A stretch of DNA of 62,000 nt, from positions 14,629,861-14,691,860 of the forward strand of contig CM055111.1 in the NCBI GenBank assembly GCA_029204225.1, given 5' to 3'. Position 1 is the stretch's first letter; the number at the start of each line of letters is the position of its first letter. Below, piece after piece: positions 1 through 12,200 of this stretch. The notes under the pieces were generated by a model, which was given only the letters and a program-made list of their open reading frames with translations, ran no database searches and was not told the origin of the DNA. Origin of the DNA: Diphasiastrum complanatum. Its lineage: Eukaryota > Streptophyta > Lycopodiopsida > Lycopodiales > Lycopodiaceae. A program made the position numbers and the translations under genes.

Positions 1-619
1 CCAAAATGGTTTGTCAAGATTAGCACTTAACCTCATAGCTTTAGCACTTTCACATAAAGTCCTATTCTTCTTTCGGCCATTCATTTTTGTTTGGGGTCCT
101 TGATGTTGTATACTCCCTCTTGATCCATGCTCATCACAAAAGGCCTTGAACTTGTTAGATATGTACTCACCACCATTGTCACCTCTCAAGCACTTGATCT
201 TTGTGAAAAATTGGTTCGCCCTTGCATTTTTGAACTTGACAAAGACATCATACACTTCATCCTTGTTGTTTAGTAGATAGATCACAAAATCTACTAAAAT
301 CATCAATGAATGTTACATACATCTTAGCTCCAACTATTGCTAATTGTAGTAAAACCATGAATATCCGAATGTACAAGTTGAAAAGGCTTTGTAGATCTAG
401 AAATAGATCTAGTATAAAGGTAGTCTACGTGACCTTAGACAAAGCACAAGACTCACAAACATGCTTGTCATTACTTAAGGAACTTGAAGACCAATCACAA
501 CCTTCTGTCCTTGCCATTACCTCCAATGACTTGAAGTTGAGGTGTCCCATCTTTTGTGCCAAACCTCTTGAATAGAATTTGCTCCCTTGCAACACATCCA
601 ACTTGGTTAGCAACCTACG
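1..619 (-). mobile_element. Ty1/copia integrase fragment, decayed
   Basis: Read on the minus strand, this stretch gives the GAG-pre-integrase zinc region (GHLNFKSLEVMAR, then CESCALSK) followed by integrase core pieces such as DNGGEYISNKFKAFCDEH and a degenerate version of the segment that normally reads NGVVERKN. Frames change several times and stops interrupt it, so it is a relic. Its closest relative in the window is the fragment at 53820-54389 on the same strand, which shares the same order of motifs. The left end is cut by the window edge and no LTR is visible. Family assignment is firm; exact borders are not. Confidence 0.75.
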
Positions 620-1275
620 GCTATTAATACAAAGGCCAACAACGAATGCGTGGCACTTTCTCTACATCCACATCTCCACCTGCTATCTGAAGACGCACCT
701 CCACTACCGCACTAACCCACCCCATCAACAACCGCCACTTCTTCTTCCATGCAAACCCCCACTCCGATCTCTGTGTCGCTACCTCTCATCAGTTCCATCC
801 ACATCTGCTTCTGTGTCCACCCCCCGTTTCTGTTGTGATACGATTCCTATCTCTGTTCCGTTATCCACTACTCCGTCCATCACCATCGCATCCTCCATCA
901 CTCCTGTCGCCACCGTTGCTTCCATTCCGTTCATTCTCAATTGTCTCCAGACACTCTGGCGTGGATGCAAGTCATCCAATTTTTCACCCCCACGCCAGAC
1001 CCTTTCTACTCCCATCTTCGCCTTCTTCCATACTCCACACCACCCTTTAGTTCTCCTCTATTCCTCCCCGCCCTCTCGTTCGGACAAACCGTCCTCACCC
1101 CTGTTTCCACAGTTGCTTCTCAGACCCCCACCTGCTTCGCCACCAAAGGTTGCCGAGGGCAACCAACCATTGCCTGATGACGCATTTATTCAAACAATTT
1201 TCGTACTATCACCAGATCGGGTTGATCCTAACAAGTCCCTATCAGTGCCAATGTACCGGCTACTCCCATAGACCT
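620..1275. other. C-rich, proline/serine-coding-like tract of unknown nature
   Basis: This pyrimidine-biased stretch is open in several plus-strand frames at once (the longest spans 579-1271), which is what a C-rich sequence with few A/T stop codons gives by chance. Translations are rich in Pro, Ser and Thr with no recognisable domain. The 3' part (about 1150-1275) reads more like protein and runs on toward the degenerate tract that follows. It is probably part of a decayed transposon or repeat; no function is assigned. Confidence 0.25.
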
Positions 1276-1559
1276 AATGATGGCATACCAGACTCTGGAA
1301 AAATACATCCTAGATGCGGGTAGCGGCCAAAGCCATTATGGAAAATAGGGTACTACACCCGGTGACGAGTAACACACAGTTGCGAGCAGATTTCACCCAA
1401 GCTGCAACACGAATTGATTCTGACGCAACAACATGAACAAGAAGGGCACCACGAGATTGCCAAGCTGCATATCAGGCAAGCGCAACTCACGAGCTTGCCC
1501 AGGCCAAGCAAGCCCTCAAGGTGTGCCAAAAATTCATGGACACGAAGGCCCAACCCACC

Positions 1560-2178
1560 CCCATGGTAATTCCACCGCCACCAATTTTTTATGTTGCACA
1601 GGCCAGTACCAGCCAAGACCAAAGCCAGTAGGCAGTAGGGAGATTTAACCAAGATCAACGGTCTGAAGGCCAAGATCAAGGGCAAACAAATACGGTTGCT
1701 AAGACGCAAGACCAGGGGCAAGGCGTAGATACCAGCCAAAACCAAGCCACATCATCAAATATATCGTTTTCAGCTCAGACCATAAAGGGCAAAGAACTTC
1801 AAGCATTACCCCGCCCTCCAACCACGACCAGAGTGGCATCAATAGTTGTTCAAAAGAGACCCTACGGCCATCAGGGCCTACGTGACAAGTCCACAACAAT
1901 TACGGGTGAACGCACTGCCATGTACACGAAGATCCAAATGGGTGGAATGCAGCACCCCTCTGGACAAAATCACATTTCAGAATTTTAATTGGCCGATCAT
2001 ACAATCAGGATATGGGTGGACTACGGATGTAGATGCCAGAAGGGCTCTCACAACATTCGCAACCCATTATATCAATTGCCCTAATCCAACAGTCCGTGCG
2101 GCAGAAACTTACGTCTGGGACTTAGAACATCTAATGGGGATCGAGACTAAATGGGACAATTTTCTCCCATCCATCTAA
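1560..2178 (+). pseudogene. Degenerate coding-like remnant, unassigned
   Basis: The first half translates to a Gln/Asp/Thr-rich low-complexity linker (repeated QDQ and GQG patterns, about 1630-1770). After frame changes a 110-residue open segment at 1846-2178 follows, with a protein-like composition that includes the string GYGWTTDVDARRALTTFATH. I do not recognise a family. A Q-rich linker next to a compact domain would fit an old retroelement Gag-type protein, but that is inference. There is no upstream start with context and no splice model. Confidence 0.25.
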
Positions 2179-4980
2179 TGTGCTCGAAGTCATGTGCTTT
2201 CCAATTCAAAAATCATCTATACTGAATAGGTGCTTTTAGCATGATAGGTGTAACTTTACAAACTCATTATAATGGTACATCTTTCTGTTGTAATAATACA
2301 AAATGCACTGTTCACTGGTGACTAGCTTAGCTAATTACATCTTTATGACATCAAAGATTTCAAGTCTCCATTATTTATTGTTGCAAATTGTTTACAGACA
2401 AAATAGATGTTTGTGTCGGGATCCATGTGTTGAAAATCTTCCAACCAACCACTATACAAGGTTTGTGATAACGCCAACTGGCAAATGCTTCAAAGAAAAT
2501 CTTGTAAGCGAATATTTGTGATAGAAACTAGTTGGATATATAGTGAGATGGTCCACATATCGTGTGTGTTTGTGTTTGTGAACATTGCATGTGGACAAAT
2601 ACATATCATGGTCTCGTGTGCAAATAATCCACCTAAGCTTAGATGTGTGAATCAATGATGTCTTCAGAACATGAGGGCGTGGTGGAAACTCATAACATTG
2701 CGTTGAGAGTGCCACTTGGAGCTTAGAGTGTTAATATATTACATGATTAGTGTTGAGTGGGCCTAGTTTAGTTGTTTTTGGACATAAATATCTTTTTGAT
2801 AAGTGGGTTGTGTACTATCATATACATTCTACCTTAACTCGTGATTTTTATTTGGTGCAAAAGCGGGTTCCCATTGAGACTAGTGATTAGAAGGATATGG
2901 TCCATTTAGTTCTAGGACCAAATCCTAAGTTGTGTGGAATCGGTCAGAGATTGTTTGATATTTCTAATACCAATGAGATCCTAGAATTGAAAGAATTTTT
3001 TGAAAAATAACCAATTGGCACCACGGTTTCAAATTATCGTAATACACTTGGTATCAATATACACACAAACTTTGAGTTGCATGGTTTGGTTTTGAATAAT
3101 TGCAAGGCTATTTTACAATCCATAAGAAATGGAAGAAGAGAAGGGCAGCTAGAGAGTTGTGACTCCAATTTATGAGCTTCTGATTACATGTATAAACATA
3201 CCAAAAACAAGATAACTACATTGCAAAAATTCTCTACATTAGAGTAACATGCAAAAAATTCACTTAACAAGAAAGGACCTTTGTCATAATCTCCACACTA
3301 AGTATGCATGATCCAAGTATTTTCTTGGATATTATTGCTTGGGCCAATACTAGGTTACGTAGAGAATTGATCCAAGTATTGGGCGTTGGGGTGTCGACCC
3401 TAGTATTATCACAAGGGTCCCATACTAGTCAAGGGTGGTTCCTTCATACCCTACCTATTGTTGATACTCGTTGCCCACCTATGCACCCGCCCAACGATGG
3501 TCTTGAACATTGTCGCAAGGTTCCTCAAACCACATAAAAAGCTCCCAAGAGAAGGACATTTTCTTACACTAATCTCAAAATTCATTTAAGGCTTCAATCT
3601 TAGGGTTTATGTCGACCACGATTCACTGATTGCCGATGCAAAACAAGAAAAAGATAATTTATTGATCGAAGAATTAAAGCTAAAGCTTCAATGTTAAGGT
3701 TTATGTCAACCAAGATTCAATGCTAAGAAAAGGATAATTTATTGATCTAAAAATTTAAGCTATATGTAGAAATTTTGTGTGAACACAATAGGATCGTGAT
3801 TGCTTTTCAAAAAGGCTCATTGAGATCTTATGACGAATAGAAGAATCACTCCTACTTTGGCTCTTTAATGTACTTAGAAAATTTGATCTTGATTGCTAGT
3901 TTAGTGTCAATTAGCAAAATTCTCATTGTTTGATAGACATTGTTTGATAGATAGCGACAATTGTCATCTTTTAATAAACATTGACTATTGTTACTAATTA
4001 TGTTTGTTGAGATTTCTTAGAATTGAATTTGATAGGAGAATAAAGAGTAGGCAAACATTTCAAAAAGTTATTCCCGATCTTCCTCAAGCATTTCATATAT
4101 GCAGATGCTAGGTGACCCAGGTTGGCCAAGACTTGACTAAGAACTTGTGGTACCTTGAGGTGTTACCATGAAAGACACATGAATCTTTTACTCAAGATGT
4201 GACATTGAGCCAAGCTATGAAGTGCACAAGAGTATAGATTAGACTAAAAATTTCTTGAGTTAGATGTTGTGGTGGAAGGTGTTGGCTCAAAATCAAGACC
4301 TTGAGTAGAGAAGACTCTCGACCTTTTGTTCAAAGGGCCAAGTGCTATGTGATCATGATGAGAGCAACGTAAAACTCAACTTTAACCAAAAACACAAACT
4401 TGCTTGAGAGAAACTTGAAGCGTTAAGAAAAACCTTGAACTTTGCATTATGTGAAGGAATAGCGAAGGCCTCACCTCTCCCAGAGTCAAGACCTTATTAG
4501 GAGGATATTGGCCTTGGACAAAGGCACTCTTAAGAAAGGAGGCCCTGGCCTCTCTTGTGTTGGGTTTGGGAGTTGGGACCCACTAAAAACCATTATCAAG
4601 CCAAGTGCAAGAATGTTGAGCCCCAAAAAGGTCATCATATCATGACATTACAAAAAAATAAAAAATAAAGAAGGAATCTATAATTTCTTAATCAATTCCC
4701 CCGTAATGCCACCGGGGCCCACCGAGCACCAAGGTTTTCTTCCCTCTAGACTACTGTGGTGACCGACACGCGTAGGCTTGTTTTGCGATTCTCCATTGGG
4801 TGACCGACACGTGTAGGGTCGTTTCTCATCTCCTCAATGCTTTGCTCGTTGTCCCTAAAAGCTGTTTGCCTGGGGCCTCGAGGCTAACGCTAGCCACCTG
4901 AGGTCCGTTCCCTCTGCGACCTCTTTCGTCCTTCGCTGCCTTCCGCTCGCAGCCGTTGGATTTTGTCACAAAACGTTAAG
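2179..4980. other. Intergenic, no gene recognised
   Basis: AT-rich sequence with only short chance reading frames. No domain, tRNA or clear repeat was recognised. Just before the promoter region there is a short imperfect duplication around GTGACCGACACGYGTAGG (about 4760 and 4800). Confidence 0.5.
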
Positions 4981-4987
4981 ATTTTGC

Positions 4988-5029
4988 CACGTGTTCACCT
5001 CAGATTGAAATGAGACTATCTTACACGTG
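4988..5029 (+). promoter_or_regulatory. Two G-boxes (CACGTG) upstream of the GH9 gene
   Basis: CACGTG occurs at 4988-4993 (context GCCACGTGTT) and again at 5024-5029 (context ACACGTGGCG), 36 bp apart. A CCAAT-like GCCAATCGC lies near 5060 and a CT tract begins at 5083. G-boxes bind bZIP and bHLH factors in plants. With a CT-rich tract and no obvious TATA box, this looks like the core promoter of the downstream cellulase gene, though the start site is not proven. Confidence 0.5.
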
Positions 5030-5080
5030 GCGAGAATCCAAGTGGTCGGGCGTCAAATTTAGCCAATCGCTTTCTTCCCG

Positions 5081-5082
<2 letters not shown>

Positions 5083-5128
<46 letters not shown>
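5083..5128 (+). repeat. (TC)n microsatellite, promoter/5' leader
   Basis: Perfect TC dinucleotide run of 46 bp. CT/GA runs close to transcription starts are common in plant promoters and leaders, and this one sits just downstream of the G-box pair. Confidence 0.85.
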
Positions 5129-5131
<3 letters not shown>

Positions 5132-6449
5132 TCTGCGTGAATTCTTTTTTCCATTCGATCGTTGTCTGCTCAGGTTTTTGAAGCTTCAGCGACAGAAATG
5201 CGATCGTGTGATTCGTAAAATCGCTTTGCGATCTGAAGGGAGCTTGCAGATGATGTTTTTGTGTAAGAAATTGGACCTGTATGCCAAGTTTGAGCCAAAA
5301 AAGTAACAGTTTTTCGATTTAATACTTGACTGAAGCTTCCAGAATTCCTAGTTTTGTGTGACAGTCAGATAATGTACGTCCTTCAGAAGCTTTCGATATA
5401 GCCATGATAGCTTATTTCAGCGTTAGATATGGCGAGGATAGCGAACTATGTTCATTCTCGTGTGAAGCTGAAAGTTCTTGAATAAATGTTGAGGGAGCTT
5501 GCCGTTGATGATGTGTTAAAAGCTGGTCTTGATATCAAATCTCAGCACATTTATAATATTTCTTTATTTGAAATATTTGACTGAATTCCTGCTTATTTGA
5601 TGTCGATATTGTACGTCCTTCAGAAACTCTAGATAGCCATGCTCACTTATTTTCGTACTCAATGTGCATTCCCGGGGGAAGCTGAAAAATCTTGAACGAA
5701 CGTTGAACGAACTTGCCGATGGTGATGTCAGTGATGTGTTAGAAAGCTGACTGTCATTTCAAATCTCTGCAGAGCTGTGATATTTGAACTGTATTTCGCA
5801 TGTGAAATATTTGACTGAAGTTTCCAGATTTCCTACTTTGTTGTGTAGCTGTCAGATGATGTACGTCGTTCAATAGCCCAAGATACTGATGCTAGGTGAT
5901 CTTAGTGCATGCTCATTGCTCTGTGAAGCTGAACTATTCTGACTGAATGAGACTTGCTGCAGCCAATGACAACTTGAGTGCACAGTACCGATGGCCACCA
6001 GTCTGTCACACGCGAAAGAGCTCTAAACTTTGACAATGGCGGAAAAAGTCTGAAGAAGAAGAATACATCCTATCGTACGTGCTTATCTTCGATTTTGAAT
6101 ATCATGGTACAATGTGAAGATAATGGTGAAAGACATCAGAAAAAGCACAGTAGAAGCTATTTTACGTTGTTAACTTCGATATTACATATCATAAGATGAT
6201 ATGAAAATATTCCTGATGATGGTGCGATTCTCCTCGTTTCTGCTGCTGCAAGTTCTGTTTCAGTCTCTAACCGAGTTGCGGTGAAATAGATCCTGAGGGA
6301 AAGGAGACAAAAGAGAACTGTAAGCTCGTAATAGTTAGACTAGCTCTTTCAGCCTCACGCACCTGTTGATCTTTTGTCGCTACCTTAAGGTTGAGAGCAT
6401 TCTATTGAATATTCTCTTCGGGAGGCAATCTCCTGTTTATATTACAACC
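5129..6449 (+). other. Probable 5' UTR / 5' UTR intron of the GH9 gene
   Basis: No other gene is recognisable between the CT-rich promoter and the ATG at 6450. The 1.3-kb length makes a spliced leader likely, but I cannot place the splice sites with confidence. Possible acceptors occur at about 6389 (CCTTAAG|G) and in the last 60 bp before the ATG. Upstream ATG frames here are short. Confidence 0.4.
5326..5975 (+). repeat. Three diverged tandem repeats of about 240 bp in the 5' leader region
   Basis: Copies start at 5326, 5577 and 5811 (spacing 251 and 234 bp), each opening with TTGACTGAA. Each also carries a TGTACGTC(C/G)TTCA block followed by a GCTGAA block. The first two share a further block near AGCTTGCCGTTGATG / AACTTGCCGATGGTG. 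They lie between the CT-rich promoter and the ATG, probably inside a 5' UTR intron or the leader itself. Their function is unknown. Confidence 0.7.
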
Positions 6450-8036
6450 ATGTCGGCGATGTATAATAATGCTTGGGGAGGTTCTCTGGAGTTGTCCATG
6501 GATTCAAATGATGATGAGCATAGTAGGAATATGGACATGGATCGAGCCGCATTGCAGAAGTTGGAGGAGACGCAGCAGAGCTGGCTTCTCGGTGCTGGAG
6601 AGAAAAAGAAGAAAAAGTACATTGACCTTGGATGCATGACTTGCAGCAAGAAGTTCTTCACATTGTTCATGTTTTTCTTCTTCGGAACAGCGCTGTTAAT
6701 AGGCTTGATAGTTTTGATCGTGAAAACTGCACCTAGGCATCATCATCATCCCGCACCTCCTGATAACTACACTTTAGCGCTGCATAAGGCTCTTCTTTTC
6801 TTTAATGCTCAAAAATGTAAGTCGTAGCTCTACCCCTTCCAATCTTTCCCAATGCAAAATTGACATTATATTGCAAGTTTCATAAAATCTGGATCTGTTT
6901 CCTATTATTATGCTATAGTCGTCTTGTAAATGCAATGTTGGTTTTAAGCATAGCCTTGAAAATTCAAGACGGAGACAATATATGAAAATAATTTTCTCCA
7001 AAAGTCTGAGACTACTTTAGTGTGTCTCTGAACTATTATTGAACAAAGTCTTGGTCTTTTTATTCCCGTGGCAAGAAGCTATTTATTGCAAATGCAAACT
7101 ATCTATTTTTTTGGAAATATAATGCTCAAAGCACCTGCCGCCCGCTTTTTAGCACTAGTACCAGCATTTCACTTCCGCAGAGTTGAGTTGTGTAGCCAAG
7201 GAGATTCTAATAGAATAGTAATAGTGTACATTCAACCATGTTAGCCGCTTGGCATTTGTTGTGAAGCTGTGTCTTGGGAGTACCAGAAATGCACCCATTA
7301 GACTCATCTAGGTGATACTCCCAAAGTCTCAAAGTGATTTTAGATGAACATGGCTAAGCTTTTGAGCTGTGGATGATCTGGCTAATTTGGTTAGATGAGC
7401 CTCGGAGCTGACGATGAGTCATAAATTGAGCGCTAGCTCAAAAGCTTTAGTCTGCTCCACGACAACCTCTGGGGCTCGTTGTCTAGGAGCTGTTTTTTAA
7501 TGCTACTTAAGAAAGTGTGTACTCCCCCAAAATTTCAGTGTATCTTCATTAAGAAGCGGGACAACAAAACTACGAGCCTCGAGGGGGTCTAGGAGTGGCT
7601 CCAAACGCTCCCCGCTCCCTGAAATAATGGGTATTCTCAAAATAACATTGTATCCTAATTGTGAGTAGTCCCAACAAAATTAGGGCGATTTTTACCCCTC
7701 ATATTTTTATTTTTTAATCTTTCTTCATCTATATTTCAAACACAAACGTGCAGAGTTGACCTTCATTCTCTCTCCTCTCTCCTGTAGCGATGTACATGAT
7801 GTTCTCTTGCATACAAAAATTAAATCTGAAGGTCTCTTGAAACATAGGAGCCTACCATAGTGGAGATGCCAGGGGGTAGTGCTTGGCATGTTCACTTACC
7901 CAAGTCTGCATTTGTTATGCCAAGTCATCTGCCGCATGGGGGACCCTTACTTTCCTGTGTGAAATGGGATATTGGCCGTCCTATTTTTTCTCTTCAATGA
8001 ATGTTGAGTTTTTTTTGACAAATAGATATGTCCTAG

Positions 8037-8067
<31 letters not shown>

Positions 8068-9181
8068 ACATGCTTATTAGATGGAGCAATCTGTGAATGG
8101 CATGTTCTAGGTCCAGTCCCAGGTCTCAACTCCTGCTAATGTGGGCCAGGTCTCATGCCGGGGTGGGGGCTTTGGAGACAAATCATTAGATTAAATGTAG
8201 CATCCATTCTAATTATAAATCGAACTTGATGGGGTCAATAACTGTTGGTTTCACCTCAGGGTCAGGTTCAAGTTGAAGGACCAATTGATACGTTTTGGTT
8301 GGCGCTTGCCCGAGGGTTCTCCCACACGCTCCTTCGCATGTCTCTATGCTCTTTGTTCAAGTTGGCTCTAGCTTTTCTCCTGAATTTCATATGCAACATG
8401 TTGCCATTGTGTGGTTAAAGGAAAGACTTGTGGTAATATGTTGGTTAGCTTGCTTGGATGGTTCGTGGTCGGATCCCATGTTGGCATGATGCCAAGTTTG
8501 GTTAGTCTTCCTGGGCACTTGTTTCACGGAGCTAGTGCTAATTTGCATGTTAACTTTTATGTTCTGATGGCTGCTTTGTTTGGACAAGTGGTTGAAAGCA
8601 AGAAGCCAAGATGGTTGTCCTTGCTTCCCTTAAGGTTTTGACACAACAATACTCAGCTTTTTTTTAATGTTGAAGCCAATCAAACCATTCTTCATGACCT
8701 CCAGTGGTGGCGAGTTGGTGAGGACACTTGCTTTTTTCCTTTGCTTGAGCTCAAAAGTTGGACTCCAATCCACACAAGAAAAAGCAGATTTCATATTGAT
8801 TGTTTGTAAATTTTATTTTTGAAGGCTAGACCATATGATGAGTTGTTCATGAAAACTTGTGAGGACGGTAAAGATGAGTTAAAATATAGATCTTCGAAAG
8901 TAGATAATCTGAAAAAAGTTTCACACTTGCAAGGCCCCTATCGCTACGTACAATCTTTCACCTTCTTAAATGGGAGCCTTTGAAATCTGGCTCGACTTTC
9001 TGTGTGTATCAATAAAGCTTGGAATGCTTTTCTATCTAGATTCCTTAATGGAAGATGAGACACCTCACTCTTATCCTCACTTGAAATCACACAAAAAAGC
9101 ATATTATTGTAAAGCAACGTACTCTGTGCATGAAAGAATCAATCAGTTACACTGTCTACAATAATTATTAATTGATCTCTC

Positions 9182-9260
<79 letters not shown>

Positions 9261-12200
9261 CGCAGCTTGCATTATATGCTTTTTCAGCAGCAGCAGCAGC
9301 TACATCTCTACCACCTCCAAGACATGATCATGCATAGTTATTTCATGTTTATACATATATTGTTCCTTAATCATTGATATCTGTACTTAGATCTACATTT
9401 GATGCATTTTTCTTTCACCGCTTTGGAAACGTTATTATCATATGCTCCCATTTGCTCCACATACTTGACATGTACTTAGTTGTCTTATATGCCTTTGGCA
9501 TGCCATTCTTTCTTTCTTTCTCTCTCAACTGTAAGATGATTGCTAGCATGCCCCCATGTCTCAATTTTGTATACCACACAAGTGGTAGCTAAGGAATCAT
9601 TCTGGGAAACCAGGGCAAGAAGTTCTTGTTTGAAAGTGGATAATCATCATGCAGAGTTGAATGAAGGGGAAGAGTGAAAATGCCTTAATGACCAAAAAAA
9701 AGTTGGATAACACGAGTAAGACCTTGACTAAAATTTTGAGCATCGTTTTGAAGTTAGTAATTTTGGAATCCTTGCAGTGATGCTAAGTTATTGACTCGTC
9801 GGGTTGAAGACGTTTTAACGTTGGTCCAAAACTTTTGTAAAAATTGTCTTGGGTGGCTTAGAAAGGTCCACAAATAACTAGCATAATGTTTCAATGTTTG
9901 CTGTTCAGCTGGTAATGTCCCACATTCAAATAACGTATCATACCGAGGAAATTCTGGCTTAAAGGATGGATTTTCAACTGATACGTCAGTCAATCTGGTT
10001 GGAGGCTATTACGATGCGGGGGATAACATCAAATTTCACTTTCCAGCAGCATTTTCAATGACATTACTTAGTTGGTCTGTGATCGAGTATAGTGCAAAGT
10101 ATGAAGCAGCAGGAGAACTCAATCACGTGAAAGAATTGATAAAATGGGGGACCGACTATCTGCTAAAGACTTTCAACTCATCGGCTCCTAGAGTTGATTA
10201 CATATATGCACAGGTAAAAATTGACAGTGCACACTTCTTGTTGTCTAATATTCATGAGGGGATCTACCCTTCTAAGTTCTACTGCATGCCATTTTTCTTC
10301 TCTCTGATTGAAATCACACCTGAGGCAAGCTGTGCCTACATATGTATAGCAAACCAATGTTTGTAGATTTTCAAAGTCAGCAAAGATGAGCCGAACAAAT
10401 CCGAAATCTGAGTATACTGGCTGGCTCTTTAGGTTGGTCAAGGGAGCCAAGGTGGTCCAACTAATCCCAATGATCATTATTGCTGGGAGAGACCAGAAGA
10501 CATGGATTATTCTCGCCCTGTAGCCCAACTGAGCACAGGTTCAGATTTAGCTGCTGAGATGGCAGCTGCTCTTGCTGCAGCATCCATTGTTTTTAAAGAA
10601 AATGCTGCATACTCCCAGAAATTGGTCAATGGTGCTACAGCACTTTTCCAAATGTCAAGAGATCGCCGGGGGAGATACACTGTTAGTGTACCTGATGCAT
10701 CTTCTTTTTACAACTCTTCGGGCTACTATGATGAGTTTCTATGGGGCGGTGCATGGCTTTACTATGCAACAGGAAATAGTTCTTACCTACAACTGGTGAC
10801 TACTTATGGAATAGGAAGAAATGCGGGTGCATACGGTGGTGGACCATATTATGGTGTTTTTGACTGGGATAACAAGCTCATTGGTGCTCAGGTAAGCAGT
10901 TTGCAGATATAGTAGCCTGAACAGTGTAGTTCATGTCAGGACGTCATTCTTTTGTGAAAAAGGAGGAATTTGGATAAAGTTTTCCAATAAAAACTGAAGA
11001 CTACACTGCATGAACTTATCTCAAAACAATTGCTGCAAGGTGTCTAATATGCTTGTGTGTTGAAGTATCAAGATGTTCATAGATAAGAGTAAGGTTGGAA
11101 CCAGTGGCAAGCTGCCTCTGCAGTAATTAAGAAATGCATTTCTAATAGCAATGGTAGCTTCCTGTGTATGATGCATGTCTAGATTCTCTAATTGTCAGTG
11201 TATTTTCCTCTTACTTTGCAGGTACTCCTGACAAGACTCAGATTACTTCAAGGGCCAGGATACCCTTACGAGGAGGTTCTGAAAAATTTTAATAACCAGA
11301 CAAACGTTGTCATGTGTTCATACCTGCCAGCTTATAGAAGATTCCCAACAACACCAGGTGCGATAATTATTTGCACAAACAAGATAATCTTTGTATTCAC
11401 TAGTATGAGTCTCCTTATCTAAAATTGACCAATGCTATCCCGCTTTTAGCCCATTTTGTCTTTTCTTAGCCTTCTTATCTTTTAAAATTGATATCGACTT
11501 GTGAAATTACGGTGACACAATCTGTGTTTTCCCATTGCAGCTTTATTCCCATTCAACTCTTTAGCTTAGTTAGAAAAATACTTAATTCCCATCGATAAAC
11601 AATAATCTTACTGTCACTGCTTTTGTTAATTCTTGTTCTCCAAAACCATGGGGCTAGCAAAAATGTCATAGATATGTTGATTATACCATGCTTACCAAAG
11701 TAGCCAGCTTAATAATCTGATGAGCTCTTTGATGCAGGTGGACTCACCATTTTTAATCAGGGAAATCCTGCTCCACTACAGTATTCTGTAAATGCAGCAT
11801 TCTTGGCAGCAGTATATGCTGACTATTTGATTGCAGGAGATATTCCGGGATGGAACTGTGGACCACAATTCTATGTTGCAGAGACACTGCGCAACTTTTC
11901 GAGATCTCAGGTAAGTTTTGATGTTAGCTATGAATTTCTATGTCCATAACCTTGGTAGCTTATCTCCAAATTGAAAGAAGTCATCTCAGCCAGAGGTCCA
12001 GCTTCCCTGAGAGACAGTATCCTTGTCCAAGTTCTTCATTCATCTTTTGATGAGTTCAATTTTGCCTGATGGACTTCACACTAGTAAAAATATTTTTTAA
12101 TTGCATTAGCCTCTTTGCCAGAGTCCAAAAGCTTTTTAGGGTCCTCTGAAAGAGATGCCAATCAACAATTTTTGGCCTTAGACTTGCAAAGGCATTACTG

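Larger units (their letters stand above)
6817..9908 (+). other. Intron 1 of the GH9 gene
   Basis: The donor is GTAAGT after the codon part T at 6816 (phase 1); the acceptor CTGTTCAG ends at 9908. The 3.1-kb intron contains a TG run, a 74-bp CT run and a short AGC run near 9285-9301. No nested gene was recognised. Confidence 0.85.

Noticed and set aside
779-1271. Several long overlapping frames on both strands
   Set aside because: They overlap in several frames of one C-rich tract without any domain; kept only as an unassigned tract.
10178-10528. Minus-strand 116-codon frame over exons 2-3 of the GH9 gene
   Set aside because: It is antisense to well-supported GH9 exons and has no recognisable domain.
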